Shown piece after piece: positions 34,720 to 42,446 of a DNA stretch of 64,000 bases. The notes under the pieces were generated by a model. The model had not been told where the DNA came from. It saw nothing but the letters and a program-made list of their open reading frames with translations, and ran no database searches. This DNA is from Novosphingobium percolationis (GTDB lineage: Bacteria > Pseudomonadota > Alphaproteobacteria > Sphingomonadales > Sphingomonadaceae), in contig NZ_JAILYM010000007.1 in NCBI RefSeq assembly GCF_020179425.1, forward strand, positions 62,001-126,000, given 5' to 3'. The position numbers and the translations under genes were made by a program. The first letter of the stretch is position 1; each line of letters starts with the position of its first letter.

Positions 34720-35208
34720 ATGGCCGACCCGAAACGGCCTTCGCCCGGCAAATGCCGGACGGAGATCAGTGCCCGGCTTGCGAGCACCGAAGACAAACTC
34801 AACCGTCACTGGCGCACCGCCTTTCTGGATGCGCTGGCCGAAACGTCGAACGTGACCGCTGCCGCTGCGGCGGCAGGCGTGCATCCCAGCCGCCCCTACA
34901 AGGTGCGACGCGTCGAGCCCGAGTTCGCCCGTGCCTGGCGCGCGGCATTGCTGGAGGGATACGAGCACCTGGAAATGGAGCTGCTGCGCCGGATGCGCTT
35001 CGGCGAAGGCAAGGACGAGGAGCGCAAGTTCGACAACGCCACGGCCATGCGCCTGCTGGCGCAGCACCGCGACAGCGTGGCGCGAGAACTGGCCCAGCGC
35101 GAGAACGAGGACGTCGCCGCGATCCGCGCCTCGATCGACGCCAAGCTGCGCAAGATGCGCGAGAACATTCTCGCCCGCCGCGCGGCCGAAAGCGCGGCCC
35201 ATGGATGA
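34720..35208 (+). CDS. GTA small terminase (gp1-like)
   Basis: A 162-residue protein at the first position. A helix-turn-helix-like segment (FLDALAETSNVTAAAAAAGVHPS, about residues 34-56) would bind DNA, and the rest is charged and helical with a coiled-coil-like C terminus. Position directly before the large terminase and the HTH support small-terminase identity. In GTAs this subunit is thought to have lost sequence-specific initiation so that random host DNA is packaged. The start at 34720 follows GAGGA. Its stop overlaps the next gene. Confidence 0.75.
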   Translation: MADPKRPSPGKCRTEISARLASTEDKLNRHWRTAFLDALAETSNVTAAAAAAGVHPSRPYKVRRVEPEFARAWRAALLEGYEHLEMELLRRMRFGEGKDEERKFDNATAMRLLAQHRDSVARELAQRENEDVAAIRASIDAKLRKMRENILARRAAESAAHG

Positions 35209-36529
35209 GGCGGAACCGCTGGATTGGATCAGCGCGGCGCACGAACCCGAGATCGCGGAGGAGCTGGCGACGCTGAGCGAGCAGGAACTGCGCGAATGGC
35301 GCTGGCACTGGGGGCTGAAGGCGCGGGCCGCGCAGCTGCCGCCGCCGGGCGACTGGCGCGTGTGGCTGCTGCTGGCCGGGCGCGGCTTTGGCAAGACGCG
35401 GACCGGAGCGGAGTGGGCCAATGCCGTGGCCGAGCACGATCCCGCGGCACGTATCGCGCTGGTGGCGGCCAATCTGGGCGAAGCGCGATCGATCATGGTG
35501 GAGGGCGAAAGCGGGATCATGGCGGTGATGGCGCCGCATCGTCGTCCAGTGTTCGAACCTTCGCTGCGGCGGCTGACCTGGCCGAACGGGGCGCAGGCGC
35601 AGCTCTATTCGGCGGCCGAACCCGAATCGCTGCGTGGGCCGCAGCATAGCCATGCCTGGTGCGACGAGATCGCCAAATGGGACAACGCATCGGGCCGGGC
35701 CGAAAGCGCCTGGGACAACCTGATGATGGGGCTGCGGCTGGGCCGTGACCCGCGCGTGCTGGCAACGACCACGCCGCGCGCCGCGCCGTTGGTGCTGCGC
35801 CTGATTGAGGAGGCCAAGCGCGGCGGCACGGCCATCACGCGGGGCAGCACCTACGATAACGCGGAACATCTGCCGGAACGCTTCATCGAGGCGATGCGGC
35901 AGAACTATGGCGAGACGCTGCTCGGGCGGCAGGAGATCGACGGCGAGATGATCGACGATCTGCCGGGCGCGCTGTGGACGCGGGCCATGCTGGAGCGCTG
36001 CCGCGAAGCGGCCGGCGCGCCGCTGACGCGGATCGTGATCGGCGTCGATCCGCCAGCCAGCGCGCAGGGCGATGCCTGCGGCATCGTGGTTTGCGGATTG
36101 GGCGAGGACCGCGTGGGGCGCGTGCTGGCCGACCTTTCGGTCGAGCGGCCAAGGCCCGAGCGCTGGGCGCGCGCCGTGGCCGAGGCGGCGCGGGGCTGGT
36201 CCGCCGACCGCGTGGTAGCCGAGGCCAACCAGGGCGGCGACATGGTCGCGGCGGTCCTGCGCGCGGCCAACGAGACGCTGCCGCTGCGGCTGGTCCACGC
36301 CAGCCGGGGCAAGACAGCACGGGCAGAGCCGGTGGCAGCGCTCTACGAGGCCGGACGGGTCCGTCATGCCGGGCTTTTCGCGCGGCTGGAAGACGAGCTT
36401 TGCGCCCTGATGCCGGGCGGCACCTACCAGGGGCCGGGCCGATCGCCCGACCGCGCCGACGCCTGCGTCTGGGCGCTGACCGAACTGATGCTGGGGCAGG
36501 CCGGCGAGCCACGAGTCTGGTTCGACTGA
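35201..36529 (+). CDS. GTA large terminase (gp2)
   Basis: A 442-residue packaging motor. The Walker A motif is AGRGFGKTRTGAEWA near residue 58, Walker B with the catalytic acid is HAWCDEIAKW near 146-155, and the RNase H-like nuclease domain begins at RIVIGVDPPAS near 279. The DNA-packaging ATPase docks on the portal and cuts the DNA after headful filling. The ATG at 35201 overlaps the small-terminase end by 8 bases. Confidence 0.93.
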   Translation: MDEAEPLDWISAAHEPEIAEELATLSEQELREWRWHWGLKARAAQLPPPGDWRVWLLLAGRGFGKTRTGAEWANAVAEHDPAARIALVAANLGEARSIMVEGESGIMAVMAPHRRPVFEPSLRRLTWPNGAQAQLYSAAEPESLRGPQHSHAWCDEIAKWDNASGRAESAWDNLMMGLRLGRDPRVLATTTPRAAPLVLRLIEEAKRGGTAITRGSTYDNAEHLPERFIEAMRQNYGETLLGRQEIDGEMIDDLPGALWTRAMLERCREAAGAPLTRIVIGVDPPASAQGDACGIVVCGLGEDRVGRVLADLSVERPRPERWARAVAEAARGWSADRVVAEANQGGDMVAAVLRAANETLPLRLVHASRGKTARAEPVAALYEAGRVRHAGLFARLEDELCALMPGGTYQGPGRSPDRADACVWALTELMLGQAGEPRVWFD

Positions 36530-36555
36530 TCCATTCGACACGCGAAAGGTATTCC

Positions 36556-37722
36556 ATGTCCTTCTTCGACAGCCTGGCCGCCGCCTTCAAGGGCGGGGCG
36601 GTGACCGCGCGCGCGCCCTTGGGGCGCAGCTACATCTCGCCCTGGGCGGAAGCGTTCGACTGGCGCGGCGGCGATGCGCGCGGGCCCATGAACTATCCGA
36701 CGGCAACGCGCGAGGCATACCTGGGCAACCCGGTGGCGCAGCGTGCGGTGCGGCTGGTGGCCGAGGGCATCGGCGGCGCGCCCGTCAATGCCTCGCATCC
36801 CGAAGCCGCCGCGCTAGTCGGTGCGACGAGCGCAGGACAGGCGCTGCTGGAGACGCTTGCCAGCCAGATGCTGCTGCATGGCAACGCCTATGTGCAGGTG
36901 CTGCGCGATGCCGAGGAAGCGCCCGCCGAGCTGTTTGCGCTGCGGCCCGAGCGGGTGAGCGTAGTGCCCGATGCGAGCGGCTGGCCGGTGGCCTTCGCCT
37001 ACAAGGTGGGCGAGCGCGCGCTGACGCTGCCCGCGCTCGACGATTTCGGCCAGCCCAACGTGATCCATATTCGCGGCTTCCACCCGACCGACGACCACTA
37101 TGGCGCCGGGTGCCTGGAAGCGGCGGACGATGCGGTCGCGGTGCACAACGCCGCCTCGCGCTGGAACCTTTCGCTGCTCGACAACGCGGCGCGGCCCTCG
37201 GGCGCAATGGTCTACGATCCCGGCGAGCCGGGCGCGACGCTGAGCGCCGACCAGTTCGAGCGGATCAAGAGCGAGCTGACCGCCGCCTATACCGGGCAGA
37301 GCAACGCCGGACGGCCGATGCTGCTGGAAGGCGGGCTGAAGTGGCAGGCGATGGCGCTGACCCCGGCGGACATGGACTTCGCCACGCTGAAGGCGGCCGC
37401 CGCGCGCGACATCGCGCTGGCCTTCGGGGTGCCGCCGATGCTGCTGGGCCTGCCGGGCGATGCCACGTACGCTAACTATCGCGAGGCCAACCGCGCGCTA
37501 TGGCGGCTCACGCTGCTGCCACTGGCCACCAAGATCCTGTCGGCGCTGGCAGAGGGGCTGGCGGGCTGGTTCCCCGGCCTGACGCTAGGCGTCGATCTCG
37601 ACCGCGTGCCTGCACTGGCAGAGGACCGCGAGCGGCTGTGGAGCATGGTCAGCGGTGCCGACTTCCTCTCCCCTGCGGAGAAGCGGACGATGCTCGGCCT
37701 CGCGCCGGAGGTCGCACGGTGA
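36556..37722 (+). CDS. GTA portal protein (gp3)
   Basis: A 388-residue HK97-type portal protein. It forms the dodecameric ring at one vertex through which DNA enters. Family segments are NPVAQRAVRLVAEGIGG near the N terminus, MLLHGNAYVQVLRD, IRGFHPTDDHYGAGCLEAA and the FGVPPMLLGLPGDATYANYREANRALWR stretch. AAGGTATTCC provides a ribosome site before the ATG at 36556. Its stop overlaps the next gene's GTG. Confidence 0.93.
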   Translation: MSFFDSLAAAFKGGAVTARAPLGRSYISPWAEAFDWRGGDARGPMNYPTATREAYLGNPVAQRAVRLVAEGIGGAPVNASHPEAAALVGATSAGQALLETLASQMLLHGNAYVQVLRDAEEAPAELFALRPERVSVVPDASGWPVAFAYKVGERALTLPALDDFGQPNVIHIRGFHPTDDHYGAGCLEAADDAVAVHNAASRWNLSLLDNAARPSGAMVYDPGEPGATLSADQFERIKSELTAAYTGQSNAGRPMLLEGGLKWQAMALTPADMDFATLKAAAARDIALAFGVPPMLLGLPGDATYANYREANRALWRLTLLPLATKILSALAEGLAGWFPGLTLGVDLDRVPALAEDRERLWSMVSGADFLSPAEKRTMLGLAPEVAR

Positions 37723-38027
37723 AGCGCGAGGATATGCTCGCCCGCCTGCTGGCGCAGGCCGAGACCGAAGGGTCGGAACTGATCACGCTGCGCGCGATCG
37801 TGGAGGAAGCGAGCGACCTTGGCGCCAAGCGCGTGCTGGAGCGCATGGGCCTGGCCGACGAGGGCGCCCACGAGGACCTGACCGAACTGCGCGAGCTGTT
37901 GCAGGCCTGGCGCGATGCCAAGGCCAGCGCGTGGAAGGCCGCAGTCGACTGGCTGGTACGCGGCGTGCTGGCGTTGCTGCTGATGGGCATCGCGGTGCGT
38001 GTCGGCTCGCCAGGGCTGCTGCAATGA
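37719..38027 (+). CDS. Small GTA protein (gp3.5 position, DUF6127-like)
   Basis: A 102-residue protein with a GTG start overlapping the portal stop (GTGA). It is strongly helical and acidic (KREDMLARLLAQAETEGSELITLRAIVEEASDLG), and ends with one membrane helix (LVRGVLALLLMGIAVRVG, about 80-97). Genes of this kind lie between portal and protease in sphingomonad clusters; the DUF6127 name is from memory. A tail-anchored membrane protein in a capsid-assembly module is noteworthy. Confidence 0.7.
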   Translation: MKREDMLARLLAQAETEGSELITLRAIVEEASDLGAKRVLERMGLADEGAHEDLTELRELLQAWRDAKASAWKAAVDWLVRGVLALLLMGIAVRVGSPGLLQ

Positions 38028-38455
38028 GCGCGGAGCAACCCTTGCGCTTTGCAGGCTATGCAGCGGTGTTCGGCAAGCGCGACAGCGGCGGGGACACGAT
38101 CCTGCCGGGCGCATTTGCGGCCACATTGGCGGCGCGCGCCGAGGCCGGGCAGCGACTGCCACTGTATTGGCAGCATCGCCCCGACCAGCAGATCGGCTGG
38201 ATCGAGAGCGCTGCGGAAGATGCGCGCGGCCTGCGCGTCATCGCCGAGGTGACGGCCACCGACACCCCTGCCGCCAAGGCGCTGGCGCGCGGCGCGGTGG
38301 ACGGCCTGTCGTTCGGATACCGCGTCCGTGAGGGCCAGATCCGTCCCGGCGGGCGCGAATTGCGCGCGCTCGACCTGTTCGAAGTGAGCCTCGTTTCGAA
38401 GCCGATGCAGCCGCTGGCGCGGGTGCACATGGTCAGCCCGCCGCCTGCGGCCTGA
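38024..38455 (+). CDS. GTA prohead protease (gp4)
   Basis: A 143-residue HK97-type serine protease that cleaves the capsid scaffold region. It begins LRFAGYAAVFGKRDSGGDTILPGAF, typical of the family, with the catalytic His in YWQHRPDQQIG and Ser in DGLSFGYRV. It is short, ending soon after ELRALDLFEVSLVSKPM, which is normal for GTA forms. ATGA overlap with the preceding gene. Confidence 0.92.
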   Translation: MSAEQPLRFAGYAAVFGKRDSGGDTILPGAFAATLAARAEAGQRLPLYWQHRPDQQIGWIESAAEDARGLRVIAEVTATDTPAAKALARGAVDGLSFGYRVREGQIRPGGRELRALDLFEVSLVSKPMQPLARVHMVSPPPAA

Positions 38456-38523
38456 CACTTTCCGACTTTTTCCAAGGGCCGCCCGTGGGGTGGCCATCCC
38501 TAGCAGAAAGGACGTTCAGCCCC

Positions 38524-39696
38524 ATGGACATCGAAAACCTCAACGCGATCGCAGACGCGATTGCGTTCGAAACCAAGGCCGACGCGCTCGAGGGCTCGTT
38601 CGACCTGGCCGCGCGACAGGAAGCGCACGACGCCGCGCTCGCCATGCTGCGCGGCGAAGTGGAGGAAGTGAAGAGCCGCCTCGAGCGGGTCTATCGCGCT
38701 CCTGCCGTTCGCCCGATGCTGGGCGCTGGCGCTACCTCGGTCGAGCTGAAGGGCTTCGTCGACGGCTACTTGCGCGCAGGCCGCGAAACCGAGCTGAAGT
38801 CGCTGTCGCAGGGAGTGCCCGCCGATGGCGGCTATGCCGTGCCGCGCGAGATCGACGAACTGATCGCGCGCCGCCTGCTCAAGATCAGTCCGGTGCGCTC
38901 GGTCGCGTCTGTGGTGCAGACCAGCACCAGCGGCTTCCGTCGCCTGCTTTCGACCGGCGGCACCGCTTCTGGCTGGGTCAGCGAAACGGCGGCGCGTCCC
39001 GACACCGCCAGCCCCAAGCTGACCGAGATTGCGCCGCCGATGGGCGAGCTTTACGCCAACCCCTCGGCCACGCAGGCGATGCTTGATGACGCGGCCTTCG
39101 ACGTCGAATCGTGGCTGGCTGGCGAAATCGCCGGCGAGTTCGCGCGGGCCGAAGGCGCGGCGTTCATCAACGGCAGCGGCACCAACCAGCCCAAGGGCTT
39201 CCTCCAAGCCGGGTCGAGCACCGCCAACGACGCCACGCGCAGCTATGGCACGCTGCAGCACATCGTTTCGGCCAACGCGACCGGCTTCGACGCCAGCCCC
39301 GATGCCAAGCTGATCGACATGGTGTTCTCGCTGCGCGCAGGCCTGCGCCAGGGCGCGGTGTGGATGATGAATTCGGCAACGCTCGCCGCCGTGCGCAAGT
39401 TCAAGGCGCCGGACGGCACCTTCCTGTGGCAGGCCGGCATTGTCGATGGGCAGCCCAACCGCCTGCTCGGCTACCCGGTGATCGAAGCCGAGGACATGCC
39501 GGATATCGGCGCGGGCGCCACCCCGATCGCCTTCGGCAACTTCAAGGCCGGCTACCTGATCGCCGAGCGCAGCGCGACCCGCATCCTGCGCGATCCCTAT
39601 ACCAACAAGCCCTACGTCCAGTTCTACGCCACCCGCCGCATCGGCGGGCAGGTGCTCGACAGCGATGCGATCAAGCTCCTGAAGATCTCCACCTGA
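38524..39696 (+). CDS. GTA major capsid protein (gp5)
   Basis: A 390-residue HK97-fold capsid protein. The first about 90 residues form a helical scaffold/delta domain (EEVKSRLERVYRAPAVR) that the protease is expected to remove. The mature part contains QGVPADGGYAVPREI, NGSGTNQPKG and the FKAGYLIAERSATRILRDPYTNKP C-terminal segment. The start at 38524 follows AGAAAGGACG. This should be the most abundant product, and a terminator hairpin follows. Confidence 0.94.
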   Translation: MDIENLNAIADAIAFETKADALEGSFDLAARQEAHDAALAMLRGEVEEVKSRLERVYRAPAVRPMLGAGATSVELKGFVDGYLRAGRETELKSLSQGVPADGGYAVPREIDELIARRLLKISPVRSVASVVQTSTSGFRRLLSTGGTASGWVSETAARPDTASPKLTEIAPPMGELYANPSATQAMLDDAAFDVESWLAGEIAGEFARAEGAAFINGSGTNQPKGFLQAGSSTANDATRSYGTLQHIVSANATGFDASPDAKLIDMVFSLRAGLRQGAVWMMNSATLAAVRKFKAPDGTFLWQAGIVDGQPNRLLGYPVIEAEDMPDIGAGATPIAFGNFKAGYLIAERSATRILRDPYTNKPYVQFYATRRIGGQVLDSDAIKLLKIST

Positions 39697-39754
39697 TCGG
39701 CTTGCCCCGCTCCCTGGTGTGCGCGTCCTTCCCCAGCGCGCATTCCTGACTTGC

Positions 39755-39794
39755 GCCCGCGACGGTGGCTTTCCCGTCGTCGCGGGCGGCTTTT
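39755..39794 (+). terminator. Hairpin terminator between capsid and connector genes
   Basis: A perfect 10-bp stem (GCCCGCGACG, 39755-39764, with CGTCGCGGGC, 39778-39787) and a 13-nt loop are followed by GGCTTTTCCC. It is 58 nt after the capsid stop. Because no new promoter is obvious before the connector gene, it probably attenuates rather than ends transcription, giving more head than tail mRNA. Confidence 0.7.
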
Positions 39795-39823
39795 CCCATT
39801 TCCCCCAGAAACCGGAGATTGCC

Positions 39824-40378
39824 ATGAAGCGGGCAATTGTCGCGCCGCCCTCGCTGGCCCCGGCGGCGCTTTTGGAACTGAAGGCGTGGCTGGGCATCAG
39901 CTCCAGCCGCGACGACGCGGAATTGACCGCGCTGATCATGGCCGCGCTCGATCTGTGCGAGGGCTTCACCGGCGCGATGCCACTGCAGTCCGGCTGCGAG
40001 GAAATCCTGGCAACCTCGGGCGAATGGCAATCGCTTTCGACCCGGCCGGTGCAGGCGATCACCGGCGCGGCGGCGCTTTCGGCCAGCGGGCAACGCACGG
40101 CGCTGGGGGCGGGCGACTATGACGTCGACCTGACCGCCGATGGCACCGGCCTGTTCCGGCTGCGCCGTGCGACCGACCAGACGCGCGTGGCCGTGACCTT
40201 CACCGCCGGAATGGCGACGGGCTGGGCAGGCCTGCCCGACGCGCTGCGCCAAGGCATCATGCGCCTTGCCGCGCACGAGCATCGCCGCCGCGACGCCGAC
40301 AAGCCGGGCGAGGCCGCGTCACCCCCCGCCGCGATCGCGGCGCTGTGGCGGCCGTGGCGGCGGATGCGGCTGGCATGA
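39824..40378 (+). CDS. GTA head-tail connector (gp6)
   Basis: A 184-residue adaptor of the gp6-like connector family. The N-terminal helical part (LLELKAWLGISSSRDDAELTALIMAALDLCEGFTG) is typical of these proteins, and the family continues with a phage-conserved region of Trp/Leu and a helical C terminus (LRQGIMRLAAHEHRRRD). GAGATTGCC precedes the ATG. It forms the ring below the portal. Its stop overlaps the next small gene. Confidence 0.85.
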   Translation: MKRAIVAPPSLAPAALLELKAWLGISSSRDDAELTALIMAALDLCEGFTGAMPLQSGCEEILATSGEWQSLSTRPVQAITGAAALSASGQRTALGAGDYDVDLTADGTGLFRLRRATDQTRVAVTFTAGMATGWAGLPDALRQGIMRLAAHEHRRRDADKPGEAASPPAAIAALWRPWRRMRLA

Positions 40379-40530
40379 GGGCCACCACGGACTTCGCCGA
40401 CTTGCGGCAGCGGTTGCTGGCCAGGGCGAAGGCGCTGGCCGCCGCGCGTGCCGCGAACCTCGCCGCGCGGCATTCGCCCGCAAAGTGGCGCAGCGCGGCG
40501 CTGCTCTGGCCCCTGTTCGGAAAGGACTGA
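40375..40530 (+). CDS. 51-residue protein at the gp7 position
   Basis: A 51-residue, very basic, Ala/Arg-rich protein (RQRLLARAKALAAARAANLAAR), starting at an ATG that overlaps the connector stop (ATGA) and ending 3 nt before the gp8 gene. The Rhodobacter cluster has a head-tail joining protein (gp7, about 100 residues) here. This one shows no similarity that I can recognise and is half the length. It is either a replacement or the remains of gp7. Confidence 0.55.
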   Translation: MRATTDFADLRQRLLARAKALAAARAANLAARHSPAKWRSAALLWPLFGKD

Positions 40531-40533
40531 CCG

Positions 40534-40929
40534 ATGGAAATCGCCTTTCGTTCGGCGCTGCTGGCCTGGCTTCAGGCCGACCCGGCGCTCAGCGGCAACC
40601 TCAACGCCGTGGTCGAGGAAGCGCCTTCGCGCACGGCGCTGCCGTGGCTTGCGCTGACCGCCAGCGCCAGCACCGACTGGAGCACCAAGACCGAAGCCGG
40701 GCGCGACATCCGCGTGGCGCTGGAGCTGAACTATCGTGGCGACGATCCGCTGTCGGAAGCGGCGCTCATCGCCGCGATCGAACGGCGGGTGGAAAGCCTG
40801 CCTGCCGACCAGAGCGCGGCGGGATTTCGCATCGCCAGCCTGATGTTCCTGAAAGGCCGCGCCGAACAGCGCGGCGAGGCCCGGCGCGCGCTGGTGCTGG
40901 AATACCGCGTCCGCGTGATGGCCGCCTGA
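40534..40929 (+). CDS. GTA tail terminator, DUF3168 (gp8)
   Basis: A 131-residue DUF3168 protein with the family N terminus (EIAFRSALLAWLQADPALSG), central LTASASTDWSTKTEAGRDI and a C-terminal RRALVLEYRVRVMAA strand. DUF3168 proteins cap the tail tube and join it to the head connector. It is preceded by a 3-nt gap and followed by 25 nt before the tail tube gene. Confidence 0.88.
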   Translation: MEIAFRSALLAWLQADPALSGNLNAVVEEAPSRTALPWLALTASASTDWSTKTEAGRDIRVALELNYRGDDPLSEAALIAAIERRVESLPADQSAAGFRIASLMFLKGRAEQRGEARRALVLEYRVRVMAA

Positions 40930-40954
40930 CCCCCAACGACAGAGGAGAACCGAC

Positions 40955-41362
40955 ATGGCTGCCCAGAAGGGAAGCGCCTTCCTGCTCAAGATCAGCGATG
41001 GCGCAGCAACGCCCACCTACAACACCGTCGCAGGTCTGCGCACCACGCAGATGTCGATCAACGGCGAGGCCGTGGTCATCACCAGCAAGGATTCGGGCGG
41101 CTGGCGCGAACTGCTTTCGGGTGCGGGCACTCGCTCGGTGACGGTCAGCGCGGCCGGGATCTTCCTGGGCAGCGCGGCCGAGACGCAAGTGCGCGGCAAT
41201 GCGCTGGCGGGCACGATCGCCGACTACGAACTGTCGTTCGAAGGCGGTGAGAAGATGCGCGGCCGGTTCCTCGTCCAGCGGCTCGATTACTCGGGCGATT
41301 TCAACGGCGAGCGCAACTACACGATGACGCTCGAAAGCTCTGGCGCGGTGGCGCAGGCATGA
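40955..41362 (+). CDS. GTA major tail protein (gp9)
   Basis: A 135-residue tail tube subunit of the TP901-1 type. Typical parts are AQKGSAFLLKISDG at the N terminus, VAGLRTTQMSINGEAVVITSKDSGGWRELLSGAG, and the C-terminal ERNYTMTLESSG strand. GAGGAG precedes the ATG, a strong ribosome site consistent with many copies per particle. Confidence 0.92.
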   Translation: MAAQKGSAFLLKISDGAATPTYNTVAGLRTTQMSINGEAVVITSKDSGGWRELLSGAGTRSVTVSAAGIFLGSAAETQVRGNALAGTIADYELSFEGGEKMRGRFLVQRLDYSGDFNGERNYTMTLESSGAVAQA

Positions 41363-41673
41363 GCGCGGGCGCAAACCCACATCGCGGGGAAGCGGCGCTG
41401 GTGCTCGACGGGATCGAACACGTCCTGCGCCCGACCTTTGGCGCGCTGGTCGCCGCCGAGGAGGAACTGGGGCCGTTGTTCGCGCTGGTCGAGCGCGCGA
41501 GCGCAGGTCATCTGAAACTGGCCGAGCTGGCGGCGCTGTTCTGGCACTGCCTGCGCGATCGCGACGGGGCCGACCGGACGGCGTTCTGCGAGGCGCTCGC
41601 CCGTGCCGGTATTGCCGCCTGCGCGCCGGTGCTGCGCGCGCTGCTGGTGCAGGTGCTCAAGGGCAAGGCGTGA
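41359..41673 (+). CDS. GTA gp10 family protein
   Basis: A 104-residue protein of the gene-transfer-agent gp10 type. The N terminus has RGEAALVLDGIEHVLRPTFGALVAAEEELG, a strand-rich start followed by helices, and AALFWHCLRDRDG. The role is likely chaperoning of the tail tube or tape measure, as the equivalent pre-tape-measure gene does in long-tailed phages. It overlaps gp9 (ATGA) and the next gene (GTGA). Confidence 0.85.
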   Translation: MSAGANPHRGEAALVLDGIEHVLRPTFGALVAAEEELGPLFALVERASAGHLKLAELAALFWHCLRDRDGADRTAFCEALARAGIAACAPVLRALLVQVLKGKA

Positions 41674-41867
41674 GCGAGCGGTTCGGGCCCGGCGCAGCGC
41701 GCCTTTCGGGCCATGTCGCGCTGCTGCTCGGCTGGCCACCCGAACGCTTCTGGCGCGCGACGCCCGAGGAACTGGCGACGGTGCTCGCCGCGGCAATGCC
41801 CTCCCCCGACGGCGGTATCGACCGCCAGACGATCAACGCCCTGATGGAGCGCGAGCGACATGGATAA
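41670..41867 (+). CDS. GTA tail assembly chaperone (gp10.1)
   Basis: A 65-residue protein with GTG start in a GTGA overlap. It contains LLGWPPERFWRATPEELATVL, the hallmark of the small phage tail assembly chaperone family placed just before the tape measure gene. A second chaperone translated from a frameshift is common in phages; here the two ORFs (gp10 and gp10.1) are separate. The stop lies 8 bases inside the tape measure gene. Confidence 0.85.
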   Translation: MSERFGPGAARLSGHVALLLGWPPERFWRATPEELATVLAAAMPSPDGGIDRQTINALMERERHG

Positions 41868-42432
41868 CCTCGACACTCTGGTCGTCGATGTGCGCGCAAG
41901 CACGGACGGCTTCGACGCTGACATCGGCAGGATGCGCAACAGCTTCGACGGCATTCTCGTCGAAGGCTTCGCCAAGGGAGGGACGACGCTGGAGCGCAGC
42001 CTAGCCAGCGCGATCCGCAAGGGCAGCCTCGGCTTCGAAGATCTGGGGCGCATGGCGAACCAGGTGCTGGATGGCATTGCCGGGCAGGCGCTGCGCGCGG
42101 GGCTGGGATCGCTAGGCCTTGGGGGCGGCGGGAGCGATGGCGGATTGGGCGGTGGCCTGACCTCGCTGATCGGCTCGCTGTTCGGCCTTCCAGGACGTGC
42201 GACCGGCGGGCCGGTGGCGCCAGGGCAGGCCTATGTCGTGGGCGAGCGGGGGCCGGAACTGTTCGTACCCACGTCCGCCGGGCGGGTTGAGAACGGCGCG
42301 GGCGGGGCACCGCGCAACGTGAACGTCTCGATCCGCGTGGTCGCCCCGGCAGGGTCCAGCCAGCCCGAAAGCCTGCGGCGTTCGGGGCGGCAGGTGGCGC
42401 AGGCGGTGCGCCGCGCGCTCAGCGACACTTAG
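41860..42432 (+). CDS. GTA tape measure protein (gp11)
   Basis: A 190-residue tape measure protein, short as in the Rhodobacter GTA (about 220 residues), which implies a short tail. The N-terminal helix LDTLVVDVRASTDGFDADIGRMRNSF is followed by a Gly-rich linker (GGGGSDGGLGGG) and the ATGGPVAPGQAYVVGERGPELFVP segment shared by tape measure C termini. Confidence 0.88.
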   Translation: MDNLDTLVVDVRASTDGFDADIGRMRNSFDGILVEGFAKGGTTLERSLASAIRKGSLGFEDLGRMANQVLDGIAGQALRAGLGSLGLGGGGSDGGLGGGLTSLIGSLFGLPGRATGGPVAPGQAYVVGERGPELFVPTSAGRVENGAGGAPRNVNVSIRVVAPAGSSQPESLRRSGRQVAQAVRRALSDT

Positions 42433-42446
42433 AATCGGAGATTGCC

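Noticed and set aside
34799..36541. A 580-residue minus-strand frame in the GTA region
   Set aside because: It is antisense to the two terminase genes, has an Arg/Pro/Gly-rich shadow composition and no domain.
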